A stretch of 64,000 bases of DNA from Abditibacteriota bacterium. Lineage in GTDB: Bacteria > Armatimonadota > UBA5829. Positions 45,944 to 55,158 of the stretch are shown one piece after another; the first letter of the stretch is position 1; every line of letters begins with the position of its first letter. The DNA is taken from NCBI GenBank assembly GCA_017552965.1, contig JAFZNQ010000115.1, positions 62,001 through 126,000 of the forward strand, written 5' to 3'. Under the pieces are notes generated by a model. That model saw nothing but the letters and a program-made list of their open reading frames with translations. It did no database searches and was not told where the DNA came from. The translations under genes and the position numbers were made by a program.

Positions 45944-46972
45944 TCAGTGCAGCAGCTCTTTGTCCATGACTCCCCTGAGCTCTTCGTTGTATTCCACGGA
46001 ATACCGGAGCATGCTCTCTCTGGTCTCCCGGTCCATGCGGGTCCAGCCTGCGAAAACATCCTCGGGATACACAGGCTCCTCCGGTGATACGGACTCGGAC
46101 GGCTTCAGGCTGCCAAAATACTCTTCCACGTCTCCCACGCCGTTTTTCCAGGCCAACACAGGCGCCGGCCGGGGATGAGAGTCCATCTTCTCCCTATCGC
46201 TGTCAGTGAGCTCCCAGGTGCCGTACCACTTGGTGTCCCTGGTCAGCTCCCAGGATTTATGTCCGATCCTGACGTGATACACTGTGCCCCGGTCCGTGGC
46301 TATGCGGATCACCTCCGGCGTCAGGAAGCGGGCCTCCCGGACCGCCGACGAGCCGTTGCCTCTGATCAGCATCACTTCGGTGCTGCCGGAGAAGACCTCC
46401 CAAAGACCGTCCTCCGGGTCCTTTTCCACATATGTCACCCTGCCGTCGTTTTCCGTGAGAAAACGCAGGGAGCCCTTTTTGTATATGAGATCCAGGACGG
46501 GAGGCGCCCCCATCTTGTCGGCATTAAACATGCACGATATGTTGTAGCGGCACAGAGTCTTTGACCCGCTGCGGAATATCAGCTGCTTCACCGGCATTTG
46601 AAATAGGGGGTTTTCTACGGTCTCCAGGGTCAGGAGATCCACGGAGCCGGCCTTGCCCTCCGCCAGACGCTGCACGTATTCTTCCTCCGCGAGGTCTTTC
46701 CTGTACCTCGGGGGAAGGGGAGCGGAAAAAGCATCTTTCGCATATTTCAACCTGAGCGGGTCCTCGTTGGGACCGGAGGAAGGGTAATCCCGGGCAGACG
46801 CCGCCTCTTCCTGCCTGCTGCCGGGCTCCCCTGCAGGCTCCGCCCCCGGGGCCGCGGCCCGAACCGGGACAGGCCCTGCGGTCCGGCGTTCTACGGGCCG
46901 CGTCAGTATCACACAGCAAACTATGACCACCAGCAGCGCCACAGCTCCGATCCACAAAAACAGCTTGTTCAT
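45944..46972 (-). CDS. Membrane-anchored hypothetical protein
   Basis: A 342-aa protein with one N-terminal helix (residues 4-24), then a Pro/Ala/Glu-rich linker (about 28-70) and a mixed soluble domain. No catalytic motif or named family is recognised. The middle contains an outer-membrane-lipoprotein-carrier-like pattern of strands (RFLTENDGRVTYVEKDPEDG), which may hint at a LolA/LolB- or sorting-type fold, but this is weak. It follows the SPFH gene, from which it is separated by a perfect 27-nt palindrome. Confidence 0.65.
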   Translation of the reverse strand: MNKLFLWIGAVALLVVIVCCVILTRPVERRTAGPVPVRAAAPGAEPAGEPGSRQEEAASARDYPSSGPNEDPLRLKYAKDAFSAPLPPRYRKDLAEEEYVQRLAEGKAGSVDLLTLETVENPLFQMPVKQLIFRSGSKTLCRYNISCMFNADKMGAPPVLDLIYKKGSLRFLTENDGRVTYVEKDPEDGLWEVFSGSTEVMLIRGNGSSAVREARFLTPEVIRIATDRGTVYHVRIGHKSWELTRDTKWYGTWELTDSDREKMDSHPRPAPVLAWKNGVGDVEEYFGSLKPSESVSPEEPVYPEDVFAGWTRMDRETRESMLRYSVEYNEELRGVMDKELLH

Positions 46973-46993
46973 ACGCTTCTCCCGATACAGCTG

Positions 46994-47020
46994 CTGCCGG
47001 TCCGGGACCCGGACCGGCAG
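46994..47020 (-). repeat. Perfect inverted repeat between SPFH gene and hypothetical gene
   Basis: CTGCCGGTCCGGG, a single A, then CCCGGACCGGCAG: 13-base arms with no mismatch. No U-tract follows, so it may be an mRNA-processing or stability hairpin, or a binding site, rather than an intrinsic terminator. Confidence 0.6.
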
Positions 47021-47032
47021 ACTACCCTTCGT

Positions 47033-47941
47033 CTATTCCTTCGGGGCAGAGTCCTTGTCCTTGAAGAGCTCCGCCACGCCGGCTATGCTGCCCAGCATAT
47101 TGGTGCCTTCGAGAGGCAGGAATATCTTGGAGGCCTTGCCGTCGGCCACCTTTGCCAGGGCTTCCATATACTTGAGAGCCAGTATGTCGTTGGTGGGCCG
47201 GCCGCTGTGCATGGCTTCGAACACTGTGGTGATGGCCTGTCCCTCACCCTCGGCTCTGGCTATCTTCTGATACTTTTCGGCGTCTGCCACCTGTCTCAGG
47301 GCCTCGGCCTCACCCTCGGCGCTGAGGATGCGGGCCTGCTTTTCACCCTCGGACTTCAGGATGGCGGCAGACTTTTCGCCCTCTGCCTCCAGGATGGCGG
47401 CTCTTCTGAAGCGCTCTGCCTTCATCTGCCTGTGCATGGCTTCGGTGACGTCTGCGGGAGGCTCGATCTTCTGGAGCTCCACTCTGGTGACCCTGACGCC
47501 CCACTTGTCGGTGGCTTCGTCCAGGATCTCCCTCAGCTGGGTATTGATCACGTCCCGGCTGGTGAGACACTCGTCCAGGGCCAGGTCGCCCACCAGGTTC
47601 CTCAGGTTGGTCTGGGCCAGCTTGGTGACGGCCAGATAGAAGTTGGCCACGTTGTATATGACCTTCATGGGGTCGGTGACCTCATAATAGACCACCGCGT
47701 CCACTTCCACTGCCACGTTGTCCTTGGTGATGACCTGCTGAGGCGGTACGTCCACCACCTGCTCGCGCATATCCACCTTGTTCATCCTGTCTATGATGGG
47801 CAGGATGAGCCTCAGGCCGGAGCCCACGGTCCTGTTGTAGCTTCCCAGGCGCTCCACCACGCCCTTCTCATAGGGACGCACGATGCGCACGCCGTTGGAG
47901 ATAAACACCACCACGATGAGCGCCACGATCACAAAAAACAT
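47033..47941 (-). CDS. SPFH/Band 7 membrane scaffold protein (QmcA-like)
   Basis: A 302-aa stomatin/prohibitin-family protein that organises membrane microdomains and regulates membrane proteases. It has an N-terminal TM helix (residues 2-18) and a Band 7 domain (about 20-180: [14 protein letters not shown]). A long Ala/Glu-rich coiled-coil segment follows ([19 protein letters not shown]). The next gene upstream encodes NfeD, the usual partner. Confidence 0.93.
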   Translation of the reverse strand: MFFVIVALIVVVFISNGVRIVRPYEKGVVERLGSYNRTVGSGLRLILPIIDRMNKVDMREQVVDVPPQQVITKDNVAVEVDAVVYYEVTDPMKVIYNVANFYLAVTKLAQTNLRNLVGDLALDECLTSRDVINTQLREILDEATDKWGVRVTRVELQKIEPPADVTEAMHRQMKAERFRRAAILEAEGEKSAAILKSEGEKQARILSAEGEAEALRQVADAEKYQKIARAEGEGQAITTVFEAMHSGRPTNDILALKYMEALAKVADGKASKIFLPLEGTNMLGSIAGVAELFKDKDSAPKE

Positions 47942-47942
47942 A

Positions 47943-48368
47943 TCATTCCTCCGTGTATCTTTTTACCACTGCCTTGTTGCCGTCGATGCGCTCCACCAAG
48001 ACAGCTTCGTTTTCCTCTATGTCCTCGCCGCTGACGGCGGTCCACACTTCTCCGTCCACCTTGATCCTGCCGGGGCTGTTTTTTGTCACGGCCCGGGTCA
48101 CTATGCCGGTCATGCCCACCAGCCTTTCTGCGCCGAACCGGGAATCCGAGGGCTTGCCCAGCAGGAAGGGAGCCTTGCGGAATATGGCAAAGAGTATGAT
48201 GCCTGTCAGGGCAAACACGGTCCAGTGGGTCCACTCGGGCAGCCCCAGCCGGCACAGAAGGGCGGCGGCAAAGGCGCCCAGTCCGAACCACAGGAGCACA
48301 AAGGAGCCCACGAAGATCTCGGTGACCACCAGTATGCCGCCCCATATGAGCCAATGCATGACTGTCAT
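47943..48368 (-). CDS. NfeD family membrane protein
   Basis: A 141-aa protein with two or three N-terminal hydrophobic helices (about 5-75) and a C-terminal OB-fold (about 88-141: [12 protein letters not shown] and [19 protein letters not shown]). NfeD proteins act with SPFH proteins. The gene lies 1 nt before the SPFH gene and overlaps htpX by 4 nt. Confidence 0.92.
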   Translation of the reverse strand: MTVMHWLIWGGILVVTEIFVGSFVLLWFGLGAFAAALLCRLGLPEWTHWTVFALTGIILFAIFRKAPFLLGKPSDSRFGAERLVGMTGIVTRAVTKNSPGRIKVDGEVWTAVSGEDIEENEAVLVERIDGNKAVVKRYTEE

Positions 48369-49210
48369 CTGATCACGCTCCCTCTCTCCATCTGTCTCAG
48401 CTTTTCCACCCGCTTCTCAATGGGGGGATGGGTGGAGAACAGATTGGCTATGGCCCCTGCGGTAAAGGGGTTGACTATATACAGATTTTCCGTAATGGTG
48501 TCGGCGGAGCTCATGGGCCGGGCCTTGACCCCTTCCTGCAGTCTCAGGAGGGCGTTGGCCAGAGAGCCGGGCCTGCCGCACATCCGGGCGCCGTCCTCGT
48601 CGGCCATATATTCCCTGGTCCGGGACACCCAGAGCTGCATGAGCATCATGGCTATGGAGGCCAGCAGCGAAAAGAGCACCGCGCCGCCCCTGTTCTCCCT
48701 GCCGGAGAACCAAAAGCCTACCCGGCCCACAAAGGTCACTATGCCGGCCATGCAGGCGGCTATGGTGGATATGAGTATATCCCTGTTTTTCACGTGGCTC
48801 AGCTCATGGGCCAGCACTCCCTCCAGCTCGTCCGGGGACAGCAGCTTCAGGATGCCGGTGGTGACGCACACCACCGCGTGGTTGGGGTCCCTGCCCGTGG
48901 CAAAGGCGTTGGGGCTCGCTTCCTCCACGTAATAGAGCCGGGGCATGGGGAGCCCTGCCTGTCCGGTCAGCCTTCTGACTATGGGGGTTATGAGCCCGTC
49001 GTTTTCGGGCACGGGGGTGGTCTTGTACATGGCCAGGACCATCTTGTCGCAGTTGTAATAGGTGATGAGGTTCATGCCCACCGCGATAATGAGCCCCAGG
49101 CCCAGACCGCCTCCGCCCTGGATGCCGCAGGCTTCGCAGACAAAGTTCACCAGGAACATGACTATCAACGTCATTACAGTCATGAGCACAAAGGTCTTGA
49201 AACGATTCAT
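48365..49210 (-). CDS. htpX: Membrane zinc metalloprotease HtpX
   Basis: A 281-aa M48-family protease that degrades damaged membrane proteins. The HExxH motif is HELSH (His135, Glu136, His139), and the third ligand Glu is in REYMADEDGA. Four hydrophobic segments include the N-terminal pair. The neighbours NfeD and SPFH are known types of membrane-protease regulators, which supports a membrane quality-control module. Confidence 0.94.
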   Translation of the reverse strand: MNRFKTFVLMTVMTLIVMFLVNFVCEACGIQGGGGLGLGLIIAVGMNLITYYNCDKMVLAMYKTTPVPENDGLITPIVRRLTGQAGLPMPRLYYVEEASPNAFATGRDPNHAVVCVTTGILKLLSPDELEGVLAHELSHVKNRDILISTIAACMAGIVTFVGRVGFWFSGRENRGGAVLFSLLASIAMMLMQLWVSRTREYMADEDGARMCGRPGSLANALLRLQEGVKARPMSSADTITENLYIVNPFTAGAIANLFSTHPPIEKRVEKLRQMERGSVIR

Positions 49211-49212
49211 TA

Positions 49213-49971
49213 TTACACCTCCAGTGTCAGCCCGTCATAGGCTGCGAACACGTTGTCCGGCAGCTCCCGGGACAGAGTCTCATGATCTACGTTGTGGGTC
49301 AGGTGGGTCAGATAGCATCTGCCCGGCCTGTATCTGGCCACAAACTCTATGGCTTCTTCTATGTTGAAATGGGAGCAGTGCTCCCTGTATCTCAGGCCGT
49401 CCAGCACCAGAGTGCCGCAGTTCTCAAAGTATTTTTCGCTCTCCGGCGGCACCGTCTTCACGTCCGTGGCATAAACCAGGTCCCCTATCCTGAAGGAGAG
49501 GATGGGCAGATTGCCGTGCATCACCCTGAAGGGGATGATGTGCAGGCTCCCCAGGTCAAAGGGCCCCCGGATAACGTTGAGGACTATCTTCGGTATCTGG
49601 CTGGGATTGATGGGAGGCCGGAACATATAGGGAAAGGCGGTCCTGATACAGTCCGCCACCCTTTTCTCCGCATAGAGGGGCATGGTCCTGCCCGTCTTCA
49701 TGGTAAAGCCCCGCACGTCGTCTATACCGAAGAGGTGGTCGGCGTGCTCATGGGTGTATATCACCCCGTCTATATCCTCTATGCCCTCCCGGATGCACTG
49801 CAAACGGAACTCCGGAGGCGTGTCTATCACCAGCCGGGTGCTGCCGTCCGTGATATACACGGCAGACCTGTACCTTTTGTTTTTGGGGTCCTCCGAGCGG
49901 CACACTTCACAGTGGCAGCCCACCTGGGGTATGCCGGTGCTGGTCCCCGTGCCCAAAAAGGTCAGCTTCAT
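49213..49971 (-). CDS. MBL-fold metallohydrolase (PhnP-like)
   Basis: A 252-aa metallo-beta-lactamase-fold phosphodiesterase. The metal motif is THEHADH. The N-terminal Cys-rich insertion CHCEVCRSED is typical of the PhnP/lipoyltransferase-associated subgroup. The start at 49971 overlaps the AlgJ-like stop as ATGA; a longer open frame upstream is not homologous. It probably cleaves a cyclic phosphodiester, but the substrate is unknown. It lies 2 nt before htpX. Confidence 0.88.
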   Translation of the reverse strand: MKLTFLGTGTSTGIPQVGCHCEVCRSEDPKNKRYRSAVYITDGSTRLVIDTPPEFRLQCIREGIEDIDGVIYTHEHADHLFGIDDVRGFTMKTGRTMPLYAEKRVADCIRTAFPYMFRPPINPSQIPKIVLNVIRGPFDLGSLHIIPFRVMHGNLPILSFRIGDLVYATDVKTVPPESEKYFENCGTLVLDGLRYREHCSHFNIEEAIEFVARYRPGRCYLTHLTHNVDHETLSRELPDNVFAAYDGLTLEV

Positions 49972-50942
49972 TTGACTACGGGCACCTTGGCCCACCCCTG
50001 GGCGCTCTCGGTGAACTCTCTGGCGGCAAAGCACCAGATCACCACCTTTTTCCCTTTGAGTGTGTCGGGCTTTCTCATCAGGCTCACCCGCACGGAGGTG
50101 GAGCCGGAGCCCTTGACTCCCAGCAGGTCCACCGGCATCTTCAGCCTGGCTGCCAGAGCCTCCGCAAAGCCGGCGTTCACCGCCAGCATATCCCCGCCGC
50201 TGTGAAACACCAGGGTGTGGCTGTCTCCCATCAGCAGCACGGGGCTGGAGGCGGAGACCGCCTTCTGGCAGGAGGTGATCCTGACGCTCTCCTTGGGCAC
50301 GGCCTTGTTCATGGTCCTCATGTCGCCGCTGATCTCAATGGTCTTGGCGGAGCCTGCAAAGGAGGTCTTGGCCGCGGCCTTGTACCAGGCCTCTCCCTTG
50401 ACTGCGCTGAGCACCGCTCCCGCAGCGGCGTTCATGCCTCCCGGAGCCCAGTGGGAATCGGTCTTCAGATACAGATCGCCGTGAGGCTTGGCGGCTATAA
50501 AGGCAGGCGCCAGGTCTATGACCCGGACCCCCTTGGACTTCAGCAGAGCGTAAAAGTCCTGGCAGGCCTTGTCGGCCCTGGCGTTGGCGGAGGTCTTGAC
50601 CCCTGTCAGCAGCTCGGGATAAATGGCGGCCTTGGCAGGCACGGGCATCAGTATCAGCTCTATGTTCTTTTTCTTCAGCTGCTCGTTGAAGTCCACTATG
50701 GCCGGAAGAGGGTCGGCCAGCTCAGCCTTGGCCGCTGAGGCCTTGGCAGCGTTCGCTCCCCAAAAGCCGGTCTGAGCCAGAAAATGCAGCTCGCTCTTCA
50801 GGAACCAATAGCCGTTCTGGCCCTTGACGGCGCCGGAGGCGGCGTTTTTCCAGAGCTTGTCCATCTCCGTGGTGAACTGGGAGGCGGAGAGAGCCGTCGC
50901 CACAGTCAGCAGGACCAGCAGAAATGCTATCCGTCTAATCAT
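49968..50942 (-). CDS. AlgJ/AlgX-like O-acetyltransferase, exported (first copy)
   Basis: A 324-aa periplasmic SGNH-fold protein with a signal peptide (residues 1-20). It has an AlgX/AlgJ-type catalytic layout: Asp162-x-His164 in KTDSHWAPGG, and Ser241 in LMGDSHTL. Such proteins transfer acetyl groups, received through an AlgI MBOAT channel, onto a polysaccharide. It overlaps the lipoprotein gene by 8 nt. It is shorter than AlgX (about 470 aa) and lacks an obvious C-terminal carbohydrate-binding module. Confidence 0.82.
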   Translation of the reverse strand: MIRRIAFLLVLLTVATALSASQFTTEMDKLWKNAASGAVKGQNGYWFLKSELHFLAQTGFWGANAAKASAAKAELADPLPAIVDFNEQLKKKNIELILMPVPAKAAIYPELLTGVKTSANARADKACQDFYALLKSKGVRVIDLAPAFIAAKPHGDLYLKTDSHWAPGGMNAAAGAVLSAVKGEAWYKAAAKTSFAGSAKTIEISGDMRTMNKAVPKESVRITSCQKAVSASSPVLLMGDSHTLVFHSGGDMLAVNAGFAEALAARLKMPVDLLGVKGSGSTSVRVSLMRKPDTLKGKKVVIWCFAAREFTESAQGWAKVPVVK

Positions 50943-51414
50943 CTTCCTCTTCTCCTTTTTTTACCTTGTCGTTCCTGAACCAGGCGTCCAGCACGTAGCT
51001 GTCCGGGTCGTCCAGCTCTATGCGCTGATAGGTGCCGTATTTGCCCTCGGCGCTCTTCCAGGGGACGATCTCCATGGTCACCCTGTCCCCCGGGGCTATG
51101 GAGGCGTTGTCGGTCTCCTCTCCCCCGTCCAGGCTCACCACATAGACCAGAATGCCGTCCTTGGCGTTCTTCACTTCCTCATTGGCGCTGTCGGCGTCCG
51201 TGAGCCATATGGCAGTGATGCAGTCCCAATAGGGAGTGGAGCCCTTGGCGGGCAGCCGGCTCACGTCCTTTACGGTGCCGGTGACCTGAGCGGTCTTGAC
51301 CCCGGCAGAGGGGTCTATCCGATATACCAGCTCCTCACCGGTCTTTTTGCCGCAGCCCCCAAGGGCCAGAGCCGCAACGAGGAGCGCAAGGCACAAAGCA
51401 GCGTATTTTGTCAT
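50935..51414 (-). CDS. Small lipoprotein of the O-acetylation cluster
   Basis: A 159-aa lipoprotein with lipobox LGGC (Cys20). The rest is a probable beta-rich domain with an acidic tail (KKGEEEDD). No family is recognised. It sits between the two AlgJ-like genes, overlapping one by 8 nt and 4 nt from the other. It may anchor or regulate the acetylation machinery at the outer or inner membrane. Confidence 0.72.
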   Translation of the reverse strand: MTKYAALCLALLVAALALGGCGKKTGEELVYRIDPSAGVKTAQVTGTVKDVSRLPAKGSTPYWDCITAIWLTDADSANEEVKNAKDGILVYVVSLDGGEETDNASIAPGDRVTMEIVPWKSAEGKYGTYQRIELDDPDSYVLDAWFRNDKVKKGEEEDD

Positions 51415-51418
51415 AGTA

Positions 51419-52624
51419 TCATTCTCCCTTTGGTATTTTGTTCCAGTCCAGGCTTTCCCAGTCTCCCAGAGCTATCTCCCGCTGGGCAAACTCGTATATC
51501 ACCCAGGTCTTGCCCTCCAGCAGGTCGGGCCTGTGGTTTTTGGCGGAGTAGATCAGGTTTTTGTAGAGCTCTCTGCGGGAGGCGGAAGCGCCTCCGGCGT
51601 TCAGAGCCAGCTTGTCAACTCCCGAGCCCGTGAGACAGCGGAGCCTTTCCGCCAGACCCGCGTCCCGGCCCCATTTCAGTGAGCCGTCGGAATAGATGTT
51701 GGAGTAGCTGTCTCCCAGCAGCAGTATCCGGCTGTCGGCAGGCTCCCCCACGGGCGAAAGCAGAGTCACGGTCTCTTCGGCGTATTTCTTCTGCATATCC
51801 GGCAGCTGCAGCATGTCAAATATGTCTCCCCTGTTGGAGGCTATGAGCTCTCTCGTCTCCGGGGCTCTGCCGAAGGTCCCGGTGATCCGGGCCAGGCTTT
51901 CCGCCGCCAGAGACAGGCCGTAAGGGGTCCAGTGGGTGTCGCATTTCAAATACAGGTCCCGGTCCCGGCGCTGCCGAAACAACTCCGAGAGGTCGCACAC
52001 CCGGCAACCCTCCTTTTCAAGCGCCCGGAGGAGCCCCTCCAGCGAGGGGTCTTCGGTCCCCTTCCCCCAGGCCCCGGCAAACCGTTCGGGATATACGTAC
52101 AGTTTGTTGGGCACGGGCATCACTATGAGCTCCACGCCCCGGGAGGCCAGATAGCGGCGGAGCCGGAGTATCTCCCCGGCGGCAGCCTCTCCCCGGGCGG
52201 AGTCCCCCGTCATCAGGGCTCTGAGCTCTTCGCTGTAAAACAGCTCTCCTTTCCGGCCCGTGAGGGCCTTTTCGTTGCCCGTGTCCAGCCCAACGGTCAG
52301 GACGTACTGGACCGCCGGCCGCAGGGCCCGGGACAGATACTGCCCCTCCTCCACGCGGGTCTCAAAGGCCTTGATCTCCTCCGGCGAGGCAAAGAGCCTG
52401 CCGGCGTCCCGGAGGCCCCGGACCTGCTTCAGCCGGCTCCGGTCCGGCAGGAGCTTCAGGACTCCCGCCTCGGCGACCCGGCCCTTGTCCGCATATTCGC
52501 GGCAGACCTGAAACGCGGGAGGCGCGAACAGCATCAGCAAAAAGACCGCCACCGTGATCCGGGCAGCTGCAGGCGATATCCGGGTATGCTCCAGATATCC
52601 GCGGGCTTGTTCTTCTCTTGTCAT
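51419..52624 (-). CDS. AlgJ/AlgX-like O-acetyltransferase, membrane-anchored (second copy)
   Basis: A 401-aa protein with an N-terminal helix (about 25-42: ITVAVFLLMLFAPPAF) and a periplasmic SGNH-like domain. The Asp-x-His pair is in KCDTHWTPYG, and the catalytic Ser in LLGDSYSNIY. I place the start at 52624, 4 nt after the AlgI stop; an upstream in-frame Met would lie inside AlgI. It shares motif order with the shorter copy, but the sequences are clearly divergent. This is probably the AlgJ-equivalent partner of AlgI. Confidence 0.85.
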   Translation of the reverse strand: MTREEQARGYLEHTRISPAAARITVAVFLLMLFAPPAFQVCREYADKGRVAEAGVLKLLPDRSRLKQVRGLRDAGRLFASPEEIKAFETRVEEGQYLSRALRPAVQYVLTVGLDTGNEKALTGRKGELFYSEELRALMTGDSARGEAAAGEILRLRRYLASRGVELIVMPVPNKLYVYPERFAGAWGKGTEDPSLEGLLRALEKEGCRVCDLSELFRQRRDRDLYLKCDTHWTPYGLSLAAESLARITGTFGRAPETRELIASNRGDIFDMLQLPDMQKKYAEETVTLLSPVGEPADSRILLLGDSYSNIYSDGSLKWGRDAGLAERLRCLTGSGVDKLALNAGGASASRRELYKNLIYSAKNHRPDLLEGKTWVIYEFAQREIALGDWESLDWNKIPKGE

Positions 52625-52628
52625 GATC

Positions 52629-54080
52629 TCAGAATATAAAATAGATAAACGGATTGTACGACTGGACCGCCAGCATGGCCACTGACAGCACAAACAGGAC
52701 AAAGCCTGTGATGATGACTCCGGCTGTCAGCTTCTGGGTGTATTCCCAGGTATCCGCCAGGCCCCACACTGCAAAGCCCGCCAGCAGGAAGCTGATCAGG
52801 TAGTAGGGCTTCATGAGCAGTCCGGCTATCAGCCCGTGATCGGCGCCGGACACGGCTGCCGGGGCAAACATGCACCGGATATAGGTCAGGGCCTCCGGCA
52901 GGCTGCCGCTGCGGAAAAAGATCCAGCCGAACATGACCAGCAAAAAGGTGAGGGCAGTCTGCAGCCACGCCGGCGCTCTGTGGTAAAAAGGCCTTTTGCC
53001 GTTCATCCTCTCAAGGGCCAGCAGTATGCCGTGGAGCCCGCCCCATATGACGAAGGTCCAGCCGGCTCCGTGCCACAGACCCCCCAGCAGCATCACCAAA
53101 AACAGATTGAGATAGGTGCGCCACGGTCCCTTTCTGTTGCCTCCCAGAGGGATATACAGATAATCCCTGAGCCAGCTTGACAGGGAGATATGCCACCTGC
53201 GCCAGAACTCCGTGATGGACCGGGACTTGTAGGGCATGTCAAAGTTGCGTATATACACGAAGCCGAACATGAGCCCCAGCCCCACCGCCATATCCGAATA
53301 GGCGCTGAAATCAAAATATATCTGAAAGCTGTAGCCGAGCGCGCCGTACCAGGCGTGGAGCGCGTGTATGGGCGCCGCGTCAAAGCAGGTGTCCGCCAGC
53401 TTGCCGCAGGGGTTGGCCAGCAGCACCTTTTTGGCCAGACCGAAGGCAAAGAACATGGCTCCCCGGGCAAATTTGTCTGCAGACACGGTCCTTGCGGTCA
53501 GCTGCCGGGCTATCTCCGAAAACCGGATGATGGGGCCCGCCACCAGCTGGGGGAACATGGCCACGAAGCAGGCAAAATCCACAAAGCTCCTCATGGGCCT
53601 GGCGTGTCCCCTGTAAACGTCGATGGCGTAGCTCATGGACTGAAAGGTATAAAAGCTGATGCCCAGAGGCAGCACCACGTTAAGGGTATGCCCCAGCCCG
53701 GGCAGGCCCAGGGCCTCCAGCAGGGCGCTCAGGTTATGACAGGCAAAATTGTAATACTTAAAAAAGCCCAGGACAGCCAGATTGGTCACCACCGACGCGA
53801 TCATGGCGCCCCTTTGCATGCGGGAACGCTCCCCGCCTGCCTTCAGCTCCCGCATCTCCCCCCGGAAACGAAAGCCGTCATAGGCCTGCACCAGCCCCGC
53901 CACGTAATCTATGAGGGTGGAGGCAAACATCAGCAGCACGAACAGAGGGTTCGTCCAACCGTAAAACAGGTAGCTGATGACGGTGAGAACTCCGTTTTTC
54001 AGCCGCTTGGGAACGGCGTAATAGACGAGAAGCGCTGCCGGCAGGAACCAGAATATGAACCAGACCGAGCTGAATACCAC
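52629..54080 (-). CDS. MBOAT-family O-acyltransferase (AlgI-like)
   Basis: A 483-aa polytopic membrane protein that passes acetyl or other acyl groups across the inner membrane for polysaccharide acylation. The conserved His337 is in LGGLWHGAGWTFVIWGGLHG. PDNF-type and SFYTFQSMSYAIDVYRG motifs of AlgI are present. The start codon is GTG. The downstream pair of AlgJ-like genes forms a complete acyl-relay set. No alginate polymerase genes are in the window. Confidence 0.94.
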   Translation of the reverse strand: MVFSSVWFIFWFLPAALLVYYAVPKRLKNGVLTVISYLFYGWTNPLFVLLMFASTLIDYVAGLVQAYDGFRFRGEMRELKAGGERSRMQRGAMIASVVTNLAVLGFFKYYNFACHNLSALLEALGLPGLGHTLNVVLPLGISFYTFQSMSYAIDVYRGHARPMRSFVDFACFVAMFPQLVAGPIIRFSEIARQLTARTVSADKFARGAMFFAFGLAKKVLLANPCGKLADTCFDAAPIHALHAWYGALGYSFQIYFDFSAYSDMAVGLGLMFGFVYIRNFDMPYKSRSITEFWRRWHISLSSWLRDYLYIPLGGNRKGPWRTYLNLFLVMLLGGLWHGAGWTFVIWGGLHGILLALERMNGKRPFYHRAPAWLQTALTFLLVMFGWIFFRSGSLPEALTYIRCMFAPAAVSGADHGLIAGLLMKPYYLISFLLAGFAVWGLADTWEYTQKLTAGVIITGFVLFVLSVAMLAVQSYNPFIYFIF

Positions 54081-54090
54081 TCTCCGAGCC

Positions 54091-55158
54091 TCACTTGCAG
54101 CTGGCTATTATATCGGCATATATCATATCTGCCATCCTGTAATATCCGTACTCGCTGGGGTGCACGTTCTCGTTGACGACTGTCACCGGCCGGGGATTCC
54201 GGCTGTTGGCGGGCACCTCCGTCAGGGGAAAGTCATAGCGGCAGTCAATATTGGCATTGACAGATATGATGCTTGTCCTGTCGGCAGAGCCGTAAGCGGC
54301 GATGATATCCCTGCAATAATCGTATATGGCGTTCTTGAAATGCAGATAGTGATAGCTGTTCCTGACTCCCCAGCCGTAGCCGTCCCGGCAGTTGGGCAGA
54401 GGCAGCATGATATGGAGCCTGATGTCCCGGCGGAACCGGCGTATACTGTCGGTGATCCTGTTCAGGTTGCGTATATAGTCCTTGTCTCCCACGTCATTGG
54501 GCCCCGACAGCAGGAACACGTCTGTCACGTCCCGGAACTCCGGATGCTCCTTCATATAATACGAAAAATCAAAGGTCTTGGTTTCCGGATCGAAGAAGCT
54601 GTTGGTCATGCCTGCCTTCTCCGGCAAGCCCACGTAATCCCTGTAGGCCCAGCTGCTGCGGCCCTCGTGCATGATGACCCGTTCGGTTCCCGTACTGTCT
54701 GGCCGGGTGTCTGTGCGGGTGCCGTAGAGGGTCAGCGCAGGCCCCATCAGGTTTTGCAGCTCCGCCAGATACACCGCGGCGTGGGTCAGGGAGTCGCCTA
54801 TGAAGATGGCCTTTATCTCAGGCTTCACAGTGTCCTCCACCACTCTGATTATACACTGCGCGGAGGCCTTTTCGGTCCCCTCGCTGTCCAGAGCCCTGAG
54901 TGTCAGGGGGTGGTCCCCGGGAGTCCGGGCTATGATCCGCAGGCTCTCGGCCAGATTGTCAAAGCCGTCCCCCGCCAGAGAGGAGGTCACCATATAGTCG
55001 TCTATGTTGTTGCACCGGGCGATATTATAGTAGTGCAGACGGACTTCCCTGCCCTTCACCACCGGTATCACCGGCGCCAGGCTCAGCTCGCACTCCGCGG
55101 CGGCCAGAGCCCCGGCCAGCAAAGCTGTCAGCGCAAATATCAAAAACACAGTCTTCAT
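54091..55158 (-). CDS. SGNH/GDSL hydrolase with N-terminal accessory domain, exported
   Basis: A 355-aa protein with a signal peptide (residues 1-20). An N-terminal beta-rich domain spans about 21-115. The SGNH domain follows: FIGDSLTHAAVYL (Ser), LLSGPNDVGD (Asn), and VHPSEYGYY (His). It is 10 nt upstream of AlgI and probably acts as a deacetylase or esterase on the same polymer. This would give the cluster both addition and removal activities. Confidence 0.82.
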   Translation of the reverse strand: MKTVFLIFALTALLAGALAAAECELSLAPVIPVVKGREVRLHYYNIARCNNIDDYMVTSSLAGDGFDNLAESLRIIARTPGDHPLTLRALDSEGTEKASAQCIIRVVEDTVKPEIKAIFIGDSLTHAAVYLAELQNLMGPALTLYGTRTDTRPDSTGTERVIMHEGRSSWAYRDYVGLPEKAGMTNSFFDPETKTFDFSYYMKEHPEFRDVTDVFLLSGPNDVGDKDYIRNLNRITDSIRRFRRDIRLHIMLPLPNCRDGYGWGVRNSYHYLHFKNAIYDYCRDIIAAYGSADRTSIISVNANIDCRYDFPLTEVPANSRNPRPVTVVNENVHPSEYGYYRMADMIYADIIASCK

